A DNA stretch of 64,000 nt from assembly GCA_016214125.1 (NCBI GenBank), contig JACRPC010000014.1, forward strand, positions 62,001-126,000, read 5' to 3'. Below, piece by piece: positions 54,919 through 63,461 of this stretch. Every line of letters starts with the position of its first letter. The first letter of the stretch is position 1. The notes beneath the pieces were generated by a model. The model had not been told where the DNA came from. It was given only the letters and a program-made list of their open reading frames with translations, and searched no databases. This DNA is from Rhodospirillales bacterium. Lineage in GTDB: Bacteria > Pseudomonadota > Alphaproteobacteria > Rhodospirillales > WMHbin7. Position numbers and translations under genes: made by a program.

Positions 54919-55859
54919 GCGCCGTCTGGCAAATCCTGCAGGCCCTGCTCTGCGTTGCCTTGGCGCCGCTCTTGACCGGCATCGTCCGCTGGGTCAAGGC
55001 CCGTCTGGTGGGGCGGCGCGGCGCCTCGCCGATCCAGCCCTACCGCGACCTCATCCGCCTGTTGCGCAAGGAATTGGTGCTGGCCCAGGACGCGAGCTGG
55101 TTGTTCCGCGCCGCCCCCTACTTGGTCTTCAGCCTCACCTGGCTGGCGGCGGCGATGGTGCCGGCCTTCACCACCAATTTGCTGCTGATCCCGGCCGCCG
55201 ATCTCATCACCCTGGTGGCGCTGTTGGGCGCGGCGCGCTTCTTCCTGGCCTTGGCCGGGCTCGACGTCGGCACCAGTTTCGGCGGCATCGGCACCTCGCG
55301 CGAGATGATGATCGCCTCCTTGGCCGAGCCGGCCATGCTGATGATCGTCTTCACCCTTTCGCTGTTGGCGGGCACCACCGCGCCGGCCCGTATCGTCGAT
55401 CATGTACTGGCCGGCGGTATCGGTCTGGAGGTCTCGATGGGTATGGCCTTGATCGCGCTGATCCTGGTGGCGATCGCCGAAAACGGCCGCATTCCCATCG
55501 ACAACCCAGCCACCCATCTCGAACTCACCATGGTGCATGAGGCGATGGTGCTGGAATACAGCGGCCGCCATCTGGCCTTGATCGAGGCGGCGTCGATGGT
55601 GCGTCTGCTGCTCTACGTCTCGCTCTTGGCCTGCATCTTCGCGCCCTGGGGAATCAGCCAATCGGGCAAGGGCGAGATCGGCATCCTGATCGGCCTGGCC
55701 AGCTACGGCGCCAAGATCGCGCTGGGCGCGGTGGCCCTGGGCGTCTTCGAGACCGCCATCGCCAAGATGCGGGTGTTCCGCTACGCCGACTTCCTGGGCG
55801 GCGCCCTGCTGCTTGCCGTGCTCGCCACCATCGTTCTCTACGTCTCCGAGGCGGTGTGA
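54915..55859 (+). CDS. hyfC: HyfC/HycD-like (NuoH-type) membrane subunit
   Basis: A 314-aa, eight-helix subunit equivalent to complex I NuoH and formate hydrogenlyase HycD, which links the hydrophilic module to the membrane arm. Signature segments: GRRGASPIQPYRDLIRLLRKE, GTSFGGIGTSREMMIASLAEP and AENGRIPIDNPATHLELTMVHEAMVLEYSG. Start overlaps hyfB (ATGA) and its stop overlaps hyfE by one base (TGATG). Confidence 0.92.
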   Translation: MSAVWQILQALLCVALAPLLTGIVRWVKARLVGRRGASPIQPYRDLIRLLRKELVLAQDASWLFRAAPYLVFSLTWLAAAMVPAFTTNLLLIPAADLITLVALLGAARFFLALAGLDVGTSFGGIGTSREMMIASLAEPAMLMIVFTLSLLAGTTAPARIVDHVLAGGIGLEVSMGMALIALILVAIAENGRIPIDNPATHLELTMVHEAMVLEYSGRHLALIEAASMVRLLLYVSLLACIFAPWGISQSGKGEIGILIGLASYGAKIALGAVALGVFETAIAKMRVFRYADFLGGALLLAVLATIVLYVSEAV

Positions 55860-56515
55860 TGAATTTCCATTACAGCGCGGCCCATCTGATCGGCGCCCTG
55901 GTCCTCCTCCTCGGATTCCAGCTTCTTTATCAGCGCCGCATCGCCGCGGTCATCCGCTCCTTCGCGGTGCAGGCCGCCGCGCTGGCCCTGGCGGCGGCCT
56001 GGCAGGCCTACATTCAAGATTCGCCGCATCTTTACATCACCGCCGCCATCGCCCTGGTCTTCAAGGCGATGATCGTGCCCTTCGCCCTCAACTGGCTGGT
56101 GGTGCGGCTGGGCATCCACAAGACCGTGGAGACCGCCCTGGGCATCGGTCCCACCATGATGATCGGCGTGGCGCTGGTGGCGCTGTCGATCGTCCTGGTG
56201 CTGCCGGTGACCCAGAACGCCAGCGCGCTGACGCGCGAGAATCTGGCGCTGGCGATGTCGGTGGTTCTTCTGGGCCTTCTGATGATGATCACGAGGCGCA
56301 ACGCGGTAAGCCAGGTGGTGGGCTTCATGGCGCTCGAGAACGGCCTGATCCTGGCGGCGGTGGGCGTCAAGGGCATGCCGCTGGTGGTCGAGATGTCGAT
56401 CGCCTTTTCGGTGCTGGTGGCGATGATTCTGTTCGGCATCTTCTTCTACCGCATCCGCGAGCGTTTCGATTCGCTCGACCTTCACTATCTCGAATCCTTC
56501 CGGGGCGAGCGATGA
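55859..56515 (+). CDS. hyfE: HyfE-like (NuoK-containing) membrane subunit
   Basis: A 218-aa hydrophobic protein with about seven helices. The C-terminal half is NuoK-like (FMALENGLILAAVGVKGMPLVVEMSIAF, conserved Glu in helix), and the N-terminal half carries the HyfE extension (HLYITAAIALVFKAMIVPFALNWLV). ATG 55859 is used; a GTG one codon earlier is possible. Overlaps hyfC by 1 bp and hyfF by 4 bp. Confidence 0.9.
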   Translation: MNFHYSAAHLIGALVLLLGFQLLYQRRIAAVIRSFAVQAAALALAAAWQAYIQDSPHLYITAAIALVFKAMIVPFALNWLVVRLGIHKTVETALGIGPTMMIGVALVALSIVLVLPVTQNASALTRENLALAMSVVLLGLLMMITRRNAVSQVVGFMALENGLILAAVGVKGMPLVVEMSIAFSVLVAMILFGIFFYRIRERFDSLDLHYLESFRGER

Positions 56516-57951
56516 CGCCGGTGGGTCTCATTCTGGGAACGCCGCTGCTGGCCGCCCTGGTCCTGGCCTGGATCACCGATTACCGACTGTCGAGCGCCCT
56601 TAATCTGTTGGCCTCGCTGATCACCTTCGGCGCCTCGCTGTTCCTGTTCGGCGTCCGCATTCCCGATTCGCTGTGGCTGTTCGTCGACGATTTCAACATC
56701 TACCTGGTGGTGCTGACCGCCTTCGTCGGCCTCACCACCAGCCTTTTTTCCGTCGGCTACATTGCCCGCGAGAAGGCCGAAGGGCATCTCACCGCCCGTC
56801 ACCTGCGCTTCTATCACGCCATGTATCAGGGCTTCCTCTTCACCATGCTCTTGGCCTTGCTTGCCAACAATCTGGGCGTGATGTGGGTGGCGATCGAGGG
56901 CGCGACGCTGACCACCGTCCTGATGGTGAGCCTTTATCGGACGCGGGAATCGATCGAGGCGGCCTGGAAATATTTCATCCTCTGCAGCGTCGGCATCGCG
57001 CTGGCGCTGTTCGGCATCATCCTCATTTATCTCGCCGCCCAGCCGGCGATGGGACCGGGACCCGAGGCGATGGCCTGGACCGAGGTTCTGCGCGCCGCCG
57101 GGCGCTTCGAGCCGGCTCTGATGAGCCTGGCCTTCGTCTTTCTCTTGGTCGGCTACGGAACCAAGGCCGGCCTCGCCCCGTTGCACGCCTGGCTGCCCGA
57201 CGCCCATGCCGAAGGCCCGACGCCGATTTCCGCCGTGCTGTCGGGCCTGCTTCTCAACGTCGCGCTTTACGCCCTCCTGCGCTTCAAGATGATTCTGACC
57301 GCCAACGGTGCCGCGCTCGATCCCGGTCCGCTATTGATCGGCATGGGGTTAACCTCGCTTCTGCTGGCCGGCTTCATGCTGTACCGGCGCAACGACATCA
57401 AGCGCCTGTTCGCCTATTCCTCGATCGAGCATATGGGCATCATCACCTTCGCCTTCGGCATGGGCGGCGCGGTTGCCAATTTCGCCGGCCTCCTGCACAT
57501 GACCATGCACAGCTTGGCGAAATCGGCGATCTTCTTCGCCGTCGGCATCATCAGCCAGATTGCCGGCACCAAGAAGATCGCCGACATCCGAGGGCTCACG
57601 GTCAGCCATCCGCTCTTGGGCTGGAGCTTTCTGGTGGCGGTGGCGGCCATCGCCGGCCTGCCGCCGCTCGGCATCTTCATGAGCGAGTTTCTGGTGGTCA
57701 GCTCGACCTTCGCCCGCCAACCCTGGCTGGCGGTGCCTCTTCTGATCGGGCTCTTGGTCGCCTTCGGCGCTTTGATCCTCAAGCTCACCGGGCTGGCTTT
57801 CGGCCCTCCCAGCATCGGCGCCAGCCAACGCTACCATCCGCTGGCGCTGGCCCCCTTGTTCGGCCATGTGGCGCTGGTGGCCGTGGCGGGCATCTGGTTG
57901 CCCGAGCCGCTGCTGCGCTGGTTTCAGATTGTCGCCCGGTTGTTGGGGTAG
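56512..57951 (+). CDS. hyfF: HyfF-like (NuoL/N-type) antiporter subunit
   Basis: A 479-aa second ion-translocating subunit, about 13 helices. Motifs: MWVAIEGATLTTVLMVSLYRT (helix Glu), GYGTKAGLAPLHAWLPDAHAEGPTPISAVLSGLLLN, RRNDIKRLFAYSSIEHMGIIT, HMTMHSLAKSAIFFAVG and GIFMSEFLVV. It closely follows the HyfF pattern. It ends 3 bp before the large-subunit gene. Confidence 0.9.
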   Translation: MTPVGLILGTPLLAALVLAWITDYRLSSALNLLASLITFGASLFLFGVRIPDSLWLFVDDFNIYLVVLTAFVGLTTSLFSVGYIAREKAEGHLTARHLRFYHAMYQGFLFTMLLALLANNLGVMWVAIEGATLTTVLMVSLYRTRESIEAAWKYFILCSVGIALALFGIILIYLAAQPAMGPGPEAMAWTEVLRAAGRFEPALMSLAFVFLLVGYGTKAGLAPLHAWLPDAHAEGPTPISAVLSGLLLNVALYALLRFKMILTANGAALDPGPLLIGMGLTSLLLAGFMLYRRNDIKRLFAYSSIEHMGIITFAFGMGGAVANFAGLLHMTMHSLAKSAIFFAVGIISQIAGTKKIADIRGLTVSHPLLGWSFLVAVAAIAGLPPLGIFMSEFLVVSSTFARQPWLAVPLLIGLLVAFGALILKLTGLAFGPPSIGASQRYHPLALAPLFGHVALVAVAGIWLPEPLLRWFQIVARLLG

Positions 57952-57954
57952 GCG

Positions 57955-59472
57955 ATGACCAACACCACCGTCCTTCTCGATTTCTTCCGCTACCGGCCCT
58001 CGGCGCCGAACCACCGCCCCTGGCCGCGCTATCGGCTGGAGGAAGCCGACTGGCGAACGATGATCGACATCGTGGCGGTGAGCGATTGGGACTTGCTGGG
58101 ACTGTGGGCGACGGCGGGCGAGGTTCACGCGGCGCTGCGCGAAAGCGAAAACGCCGCGGTCGTTGTGGCGTCGCTTGCCTGTCCGATGGGCCGCTACCCC
58201 GCCCTGTCGGGCGTGCGGCCGGGCGCCATTCGGCTTGAGCGGATGATCCGCGATCTTTGGGGTCTGGAGGCCGAAGGCGCCGCCGACCAGCGCCCCTGGC
58301 TCGATCACGGCCGCTGGCCCGTCGCCACCCCGCTTGGCGTGGCCGCCCCCCGCCAACCCGAACGTCTCCCCTACGCCTTCCAGACGGCCGAGGGCGACGG
58401 CATCCACCAGATTCCGGTCGGGCCGGTGCATGCCGGCATCATCGAGCCCGGCCATTTCCGCTTCCACGCCAACGGCGAGACCGTGGTGCGGTTGGAGGAG
58501 CGGCTGGGCTATGTCCACAAGGGCATCGAATCCTTGATGGCCGGCAAGACGCCCCAGGAAGCGGCGAGGCTGGCCGGGCGGATATCGGGCGACAGCACGG
58601 TGGCGCACGCCTTGGCCTTTGCCCGCGCCGTCGAGGCCGCCGCCGGCATCGAGGCGCCGCCCCGGGCCCACTGGCTGCGCGCCCTGATGGCCGAGTTGGA
58701 GCGGATCGCCAACCATCTGGGCGATTTCGGCGCCGTCTGCAACGACGCCGCCTTCGTCATCATGCTTGCCCATGCCCTCGCTCTCAAGGAAGGCGTGCTG
58801 CGCGCCGCACGCGACGTCTTCGGCCATCGCCTGATGATGGATCGGGTGGTGCCGGGCGGCGTGACGGTCGATCTCGACCGCGCCCAGGCCGAAACCCTGC
58901 GCACCCTGGTCCGCCGCCTTCGTCCCCGCTTCGCCGAACTGGAGGCGCTGTACGACGCCACGCCGTCGCTGCTCGATCGCACCGTCGGCACCGGTGTCAC
59001 CCTGGCCTCGCTGGTGCATCGCTACGCGGCCGGCGGTGTCGTCGGTCGCGCGGCGGGCCGTGCCCTCGATGGGCGGCGCATGCCCGGCTATCCGCCTTAT
59101 GACGATCTCGATTTCCAGGTGCCGCTGGAAGCCGATGGCGACGTCCACGCCCGGCTCCTGGTTCGACTGGCGGAGATCAAGGAGAGCTTGGCCCTGGTCG
59201 AGAAGATCGTCGACGGCCTGCCCGCGGGTCCCCTCATTCGGCCGGTGCCGGAACAAGCCGGCGAAGGTCTGGCGCTGGTCGAGGGCTTTCGGGGCGAGAT
59301 TCTCACCTGGGTGCGGCTTGACGAGAAGGGCCGGGTGGCGCGGTGTTTCCCGCGCGATCCGTCATGGTTCCAATGGCCGCTTCTGGAAGCGGCGATCGAG
59401 GGCAACATCGTCGCCGACTTCCCGCTCTGCAACAAATCGTTCAACTGTTCCTATTCGGGACATGATCTATGA
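57955..59472 (+). CDS. HyfG-like NuoC-NuoD fusion large subunit lacking the NiFe ligands
   Basis: A 505-aa protein with an N-terminal NuoC-like domain (about 1-125, ending MIRDLWGLEAEGAADQRPWL) fused to a NuoD/[NiFe] large-subunit domain (GPVHAGIIEPGHFRF, HKGIESLMAG, ERIANHLGDFG), the HycE/HyfG architecture. The L1 motif that should read RxCGxCxxxH is GRISGDSTVAH (Ser211, Ser214, His218). The L2 motif that should read DPCxxC is FNCSYSGHDL at the very C-terminus (Ser499, Gly502 at the ligand positions; Cys492 and Cys498 do not form CxxC). All four Cys ligands in register are absent and there is no cleavable tail, so it cannot hold a normal NiFe site. This is the hallmark of Ehr (energy-converting hydrogenase-related) complexes. 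Confidence 0.88.
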   Translation: MTNTTVLLDFFRYRPSAPNHRPWPRYRLEEADWRTMIDIVAVSDWDLLGLWATAGEVHAALRESENAAVVVASLACPMGRYPALSGVRPGAIRLERMIRDLWGLEAEGAADQRPWLDHGRWPVATPLGVAAPRQPERLPYAFQTAEGDGIHQIPVGPVHAGIIEPGHFRFHANGETVVRLEERLGYVHKGIESLMAGKTPQEAARLAGRISGDSTVAHALAFARAVEAAAGIEAPPRAHWLRALMAELERIANHLGDFGAVCNDAAFVIMLAHALALKEGVLRAARDVFGHRLMMDRVVPGGVTVDLDRAQAETLRTLVRRLRPRFAELEALYDATPSLLDRTVGTGVTLASLVHRYAAGGVVGRAAGRALDGRRMPGYPPYDDLDFQVPLEADGDVHARLLVRLAEIKESLALVEKIVDGLPAGPLIRPVPEQAGEGLALVEGFRGEILTWVRLDEKGRVARCFPRDPSWFQWPLLEAAIEGNIVADFPLCNKSFNCSYSGHDL

Positions 59473-59999
59473 GTCTGCTGCGTCTTCTTGCCCGCGCGCT
59501 TCTCAAGGGGCCGATCACCGAGGCGCCCCCCGATCCGGATCGGGCGGCGTTGGCCGATCTGGCGCAGCGCGTGGCCGAAACGGCGCGCGGACGCCTGGGA
59601 CGCAGCCTGGTGATCCGCGAGGTCGATGCCGGGTCCTGCAACGGCTGCGAATTGGAAATCCACGCTCTTGGCAACCCGCTTTACGACATCGACCGCTTCG
59701 GCATCCGCTTCGCCGCCTCGCCCCGCCATGCCGACGTGCTCCTGGTCACCGGCCCCGTCGCCCTCAACATGGCCGAAGCGCTCAAACGCACCTACGACGC
59801 CACGCCGGCGCCCAAATGGGTGGTGGCGGCCGGCGATTGCGCCAAGGATGGCGGCTGCTTCGCCGGCAGCTACGCCGTGGCCGGTGGCGTTTCGGCGATT
59901 CTTCCCGTCGATTTGGTGATTCCCGGCTGCCCGCCGACGCCGACGGCCCTGCTCTCCGGCTTGGTGGCGCTCTTGGACCAGGCGGCGAGGCGAGGGTGA
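59469..59999 (+). CDS. hyfI: HyfI-like (NuoB-type) Fe-S small subunit
   Basis: A 176-aa NuoB/HycG-family subunit expected to carry one [4Fe-4S] cluster next to the large subunit. Cluster ligands are kept: SCNGCELE (Cys57, Cys60), GDCAKDGGC and PGCPPTP. It overlaps the large-subunit gene by 4 bp (ATGA) and is followed by rlmJ with a GTGA overlap. Retention of the cluster while the partner has lost NiFe ligands suggests electron transfer still occurs. Confidence 0.9.
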   Translation: MSLLRLLARALLKGPITEAPPDPDRAALADLAQRVAETARGRLGRSLVIREVDAGSCNGCELEIHALGNPLYDIDRFGIRFAASPRHADVLLVTGPVALNMAEALKRTYDATPAPKWVVAAGDCAKDGGCFAGSYAVAGGVSAILPVDLVIPGCPPTPTALLSGLVALLDQAARRG

Positions 60000-60832
60000 A
60001 CTACCGCCACGCCTATCACGCCGGCAACGCGGCCGATGTGGTCAAGCACGCGGTCTTGGCCCTGGTGATCGAAAGTCTGAAGCGCAAGGACACCGCCTTT
60101 GCCCTGCTTGATACCCATGCCGGCATCGGCCGCTACGATCTGTGGACCGAATGGCCCAACAAGACCCACGAGTATCTGGACGGCATCGGTCGCCTTTGGG
60201 AAGCGCCCGATCCGCCGGCGGCGCTCGAACCCTACCTTGGCGTGGTGCGGGCGCTGAACGGCAAGCTTTTGCGCTTTTATCCGGGCTCGCCGGCTTTGGC
60301 CCAGGCGTTGCTCCGGCCCCAGGACCGGCTGATCCTGGCCGAACTGCATCCCGACGACGCCGCCTGCCTGAAAGCGGAATTCGCCGGCGATGCGCGGGTC
60401 GCCGTGCATCATCGCGACGGCTGGGAAGCGCTCAAGGCCTTCCTGCCGCCCAGGGAAAAACGCGGCCTGGCGCTGATCGATCCGCCCTACGAGCAGCCCG
60501 ACGAGCTGGAACGGCTGGTTGGGGCGCTGACGAAAACAAGGGCGCGCTGGCCGAATGGTGTGCTGCTGGCCTGGTATCCGATCAAGGACCGGGAAAACAT
60601 CGCTGCCTTCAAAGGCCGTTTGGGCGCGGCAATCGGTGCGCCGACGATGGCGATGGAATTGCTCACTCGCCCCGACGATGCCGCCGACCGTCTGAACGGC
60701 TCGGGCCTTGTTCTGGTCAACCCGCCCTGGCGGATCGCCGAGACGCTGGCCCTGCTGCTGCCCTGGCTTCTGGCCCGGCTCGACCAGGGCGGCGGCGCGA
60801 CACGGCTTGACTGGCTGGTGCCCGACGCCTGA
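59996..60832 (+). CDS. rlmJ: 23S rRNA (adenine-2030-N6)-methyltransferase
   Basis: A 278-aa RlmJ, which methylates A2030 of 23S rRNA. Typical start NYRHAYHAGNAADVVKH, SAM-binding DTHAGIGRYDL, FYPGSP and the catalytic DPPYE (ALIDPPYEQPDE) are present. Start is GTG 59996, overlapping the hyfI stop (GTGA); the conserved N-terminus supports it. Coupling to the Ehr-like operon is probably incidental. Confidence 0.95.
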   Translation: MNYRHAYHAGNAADVVKHAVLALVIESLKRKDTAFALLDTHAGIGRYDLWTEWPNKTHEYLDGIGRLWEAPDPPAALEPYLGVVRALNGKLLRFYPGSPALAQALLRPQDRLILAELHPDDAACLKAEFAGDARVAVHHRDGWEALKAFLPPREKRGLALIDPPYEQPDELERLVGALTKTRARWPNGVLLAWYPIKDRENIAAFKGRLGAAIGAPTMAMELLTRPDDAADRLNGSGLVLVNPPWRIAETLALLLPWLLARLDQGGGATRLDWLVPDA

Positions 60833-60855
60833 GACTGGCGCCTTCAATCGAGGAG

Positions 60856-62634
60856 ATGGGTGTGCGACGGATTTGGCGAATTCTGGTGACCCTTCTGGCC
60901 CTGCTGGGTCTTTTGACGATCGGGCTTGGCGTCGCGGCCGGCATTCTGGCCAGTCGTCTGGCCGATCATCATCATCGCCCCAGCCTGCCCGACAAGATCG
61001 TGCTCGATATCGATCTCGATCGCGGGCTTGACGATCACCCGCCGGGCGACGGCCTGGCGCGCTTCGCCAGACCCGAGCGGCCGGCTCTGCGCGATCTGGT
61101 GGAGAGCCTGGAGCGCGGCGGCACCGATTCCCGCGTGCTTGGCGTCGCGGTCCGGCTGGGCCGCGCCCATCTGGCCCTGGCGCATGTTCAGGAATTGCGC
61201 GACGCGCTGGCCCAGTTCCGCGCCAAGGGCAAATTCGCCATGGCTTTCGCCGAGAGCCTGGGCGAATTCGGCAACGCCACCGGCGAAACCTATTTGGCCG
61301 CCGCCTTCGACGAAATCTGGTTGCAGCCCTCGGGCGATGTCGGCCTCACCGGCTTCCAGATCGAGATGCCCTTCTTCAAGGGCACGCTCGACAAGCTCGA
61401 CATCACCGCCCGCGTCGGGCGGCGTCACGAATACAAGAGCGCGCCCGAGAATTTCACCGAAACCGCCATGAGCCGAGAAATGCGGGAATCGCTGTCTGGC
61501 TTGCTGGCCTCGTGGTTCGAGCAGACGGTGTCCGGCATCGCCAAGGGCCGAAGGCTTGCGCCCGAGCGGGTGACGGCGCTGGTCGATGAGGCCCCCTTCG
61601 ACGCCGAGGCGGCGCGGGCCGTCGGCCTGGTCGATCGCCTGGGCTACCGCGACGAATTCGACGACGGCCTCAAGGACCGTGCCAAGGAAGCCGAGCGCGT
61701 CGAGGCCGAGGAGTACCTGGACCAGGCCGGGCGACCGCACGCCAAGGGCCGCAAGATTGCCTTCATCCACGCTTCAGGGCCGGTGGTTTCGGGGTCGCGC
61801 GAGGATGGTCCCTTCGGCGATGGCAAATCGATCGCCGCCGACGACATCGTGGGTGCGCTCGAGGATGCCGTCGACGACAAGGCGGTGGCGGCGATTCTGC
61901 TGCGCATCGATAGCCCCGGCGGCTCCTATGTCGCTTCGGACACCATCTGGCGCGCCGTCCTCCGCGCCCGCGCCCAGGGCAAGCCGGTGGTCGCCTCGGT
62001 CGGCACCATGGCCGCTTCGGGGGGCTATTTCATCGCCATGGCCGCCGAACGCATCATCGCCCAGCCGGCCAGCATCGTCGGCTCGATCGGCGTCTTTGCC
62101 GGCAAGCCGGTGCTGGACAAGTTCTGGGCCCGCTTCGGCGTCACCTGGGACGAAACCCATATCGGCGCCAACGCCGATCTGTGGAGTCCCAACCGCGATT
62201 TCAGCCCGGCGGCCAAACGCAAGTTCGACGCCACGCTCGATCGCATCTATGCCGACTTCACCGCCAAGGCCGGCAAGGCCCGCCATTTGGAAGGCGCGGC
62301 GCTCGACCGGGCGGCGCGCGGGCGGGTCTTCACGGGCTCCCAGGGCGTCGCGGTCGGGCTGGTCGATGAACTGGGCGGGCTGGAGACCGCGCTGGCGGCG
62401 CTTCGCCAAGCGGCAAAGATCGGCTCCGAAGAGCCGGTGCAGCTCGTTCCTTTCCCCAAGCCGAAAAGCCTGATCGAAAAGCTGATGGCCGCCGCCGGGC
62501 GGGGCGGCCTGCCCTTTGGCCTGGAAGGCGCGGCGCGCTTGGCGGCACTGGTAAGACCGCTTGTCGACCATCTGGAAGCCTTGGCGCCCGGCCGCCCCGC
62601 GTCGCTTCGCCTGCCGCCCCTGGAGGCACGATGA
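60856..62634 (+). CDS. sppA: Signal peptide peptidase SppA, 67K type
   Basis: A 592-aa long-form SppA that degrades cleaved signal peptides in the membrane. One N-terminal membrane helix (about 8-33), then two tandem ClpP-like domains: the catalytic Lys194 in HEYKSAPENF and nucleophile Ser388 in MAASGGYF, forming the Ser/Lys dyad across domains. ATG 60856 directly touches AGGAG; GTG 60862 has better spacing and may be the real start. Its stop overlaps the next gene (ATGA). Confidence 0.95.
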   Translation: MGVRRIWRILVTLLALLGLLTIGLGVAAGILASRLADHHHRPSLPDKIVLDIDLDRGLDDHPPGDGLARFARPERPALRDLVESLERGGTDSRVLGVAVRLGRAHLALAHVQELRDALAQFRAKGKFAMAFAESLGEFGNATGETYLAAAFDEIWLQPSGDVGLTGFQIEMPFFKGTLDKLDITARVGRRHEYKSAPENFTETAMSREMRESLSGLLASWFEQTVSGIAKGRRLAPERVTALVDEAPFDAEAARAVGLVDRLGYRDEFDDGLKDRAKEAERVEAEEYLDQAGRPHAKGRKIAFIHASGPVVSGSREDGPFGDGKSIAADDIVGALEDAVDDKAVAAILLRIDSPGGSYVASDTIWRAVLRARAQGKPVVASVGTMAASGGYFIAMAAERIIAQPASIVGSIGVFAGKPVLDKFWARFGVTWDETHIGANADLWSPNRDFSPAAKRKFDATLDRIYADFTAKAGKARHLEGAALDRAARGRVFTGSQGVAVGLVDELGGLETALAALRQAAKIGSEEPVQLVPFPKPKSLIEKLMAAAGRGGLPFGLEGAARLAALVRPLVDHLEALAPGRPASLRLPPLEAR

Positions 62635-63461
62635 CCGGCATCGATTACGACTGGGAATACAACAACCGGCGCCGAGTGCCGAATGCCGGCGCCATCATCG
62701 AAGGCTGGAAACGGTCCAGCGCCCCGGCGCGCACCGACCATCGCCCGGCCCGGCTCGATCTGGCCTACGGCCCGGCCGCCACGCATCGTATCGATCTCTA
62801 CGAGCCCGAGGGCGGCAAGGATCGTCCCCTTATACTTTTCATTCATGGCGGCTATTGGCAGATGCTCGACAAGGCGGATTTCGCCTTCATAGCGCCCCCT
62901 TTTACCCGCCTGGGGGCACGTGTCGCGGTGGTCAACCACACGCTTTGCCCCGCCATTGCCATGGCCGGGCTGGTCGAGGAAATCCGCCAGGCCGCCGCCT
63001 GGCTTTACCGCGAATTCAAAACGCCGCTCGATGTCATAGGCCATTCGGCGGGCGGCCATCTGACCGCCATGCTGGCCGCCGTCGATTGGCCGGCCTGGGC
63101 CGGCGACCTTCCCGCCGATCTGGTCCGTTCCGGCCTTTCGGTGAGCGGCCTGTTCGATCTCGAGCCATTGCGCCACATGTATGTCAACGATGCGCTGGGT
63201 TTGGACGCTGCCGAGGCCAAACGGCAAAGCCCGATGTTCCTTACGCCCAAGCGGGTGCCGCCCTTGGTGCTGGCGGTGGGCGGATTGGAAGGGGCGGAGT
63301 TCCATCGCCAGTCCGAGGATCTGGCGAAAGCCTGGCAGGGGCGCGGTTCGGCGATCGAGGTGCTCGACCTGCCCGGTCGCGACCATTTCACCGCCTTGGA
63401 CGCGTTGATCGAGCCCGATCACGTGCTGCACCAGACCGCGCGGCGGCTGATCGGGGTGTGA
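62631..63461 (+). CDS. Alpha/beta hydrolase, kynurenine-formamidase-like
   Basis: A 276-aa alpha/beta hydrolase. It has the oxyanion-loop signature FIHGGYW, the nucleophile elbow GHSAGGH (Ser139), and the late His in GRDHFTALDAL; the HGGYW form and DYDWEYNNRRRVPN opening resemble arylformamidase/esterase-type enzymes of tryptophan catabolism. No kyn genes are beside it, so the substrate is uncertain. Coupled to sppA by a 4-bp overlap; it ends exactly where the convergent tyrA-like gene ends. Confidence 0.8.
   Translation: MTGIDYDWEYNNRRRVPNAGAIIEGWKRSSAPARTDHRPARLDLAYGPAATHRIDLYEPEGGKDRPLILFIHGGYWQMLDKADFAFIAPPFTRLGARVAVVNHTLCPAIAMAGLVEEIRQAAAWLYREFKTPLDVIGHSAGGHLTAMLAAVDWPAWAGDLPADLVRSGLSVSGLFDLEPLRHMYVNDALGLDAAEAKRQSPMFLTPKRVPPLVLAVGGLEGAEFHRQSEDLAKAWQGRGSAIEVLDLPGRDHFTALDALIEPDHVLHQTARRLIGV

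Noticed and set aside
52888-59999. Reading the operon as a formate hydrogenlyase or a functional hydrogenase 4
   Set aside because: The large subunit lacks the NiFe cysteines, and no formate dehydrogenase, ferredoxin-like HycB/HyfA or maturation genes accompany it.
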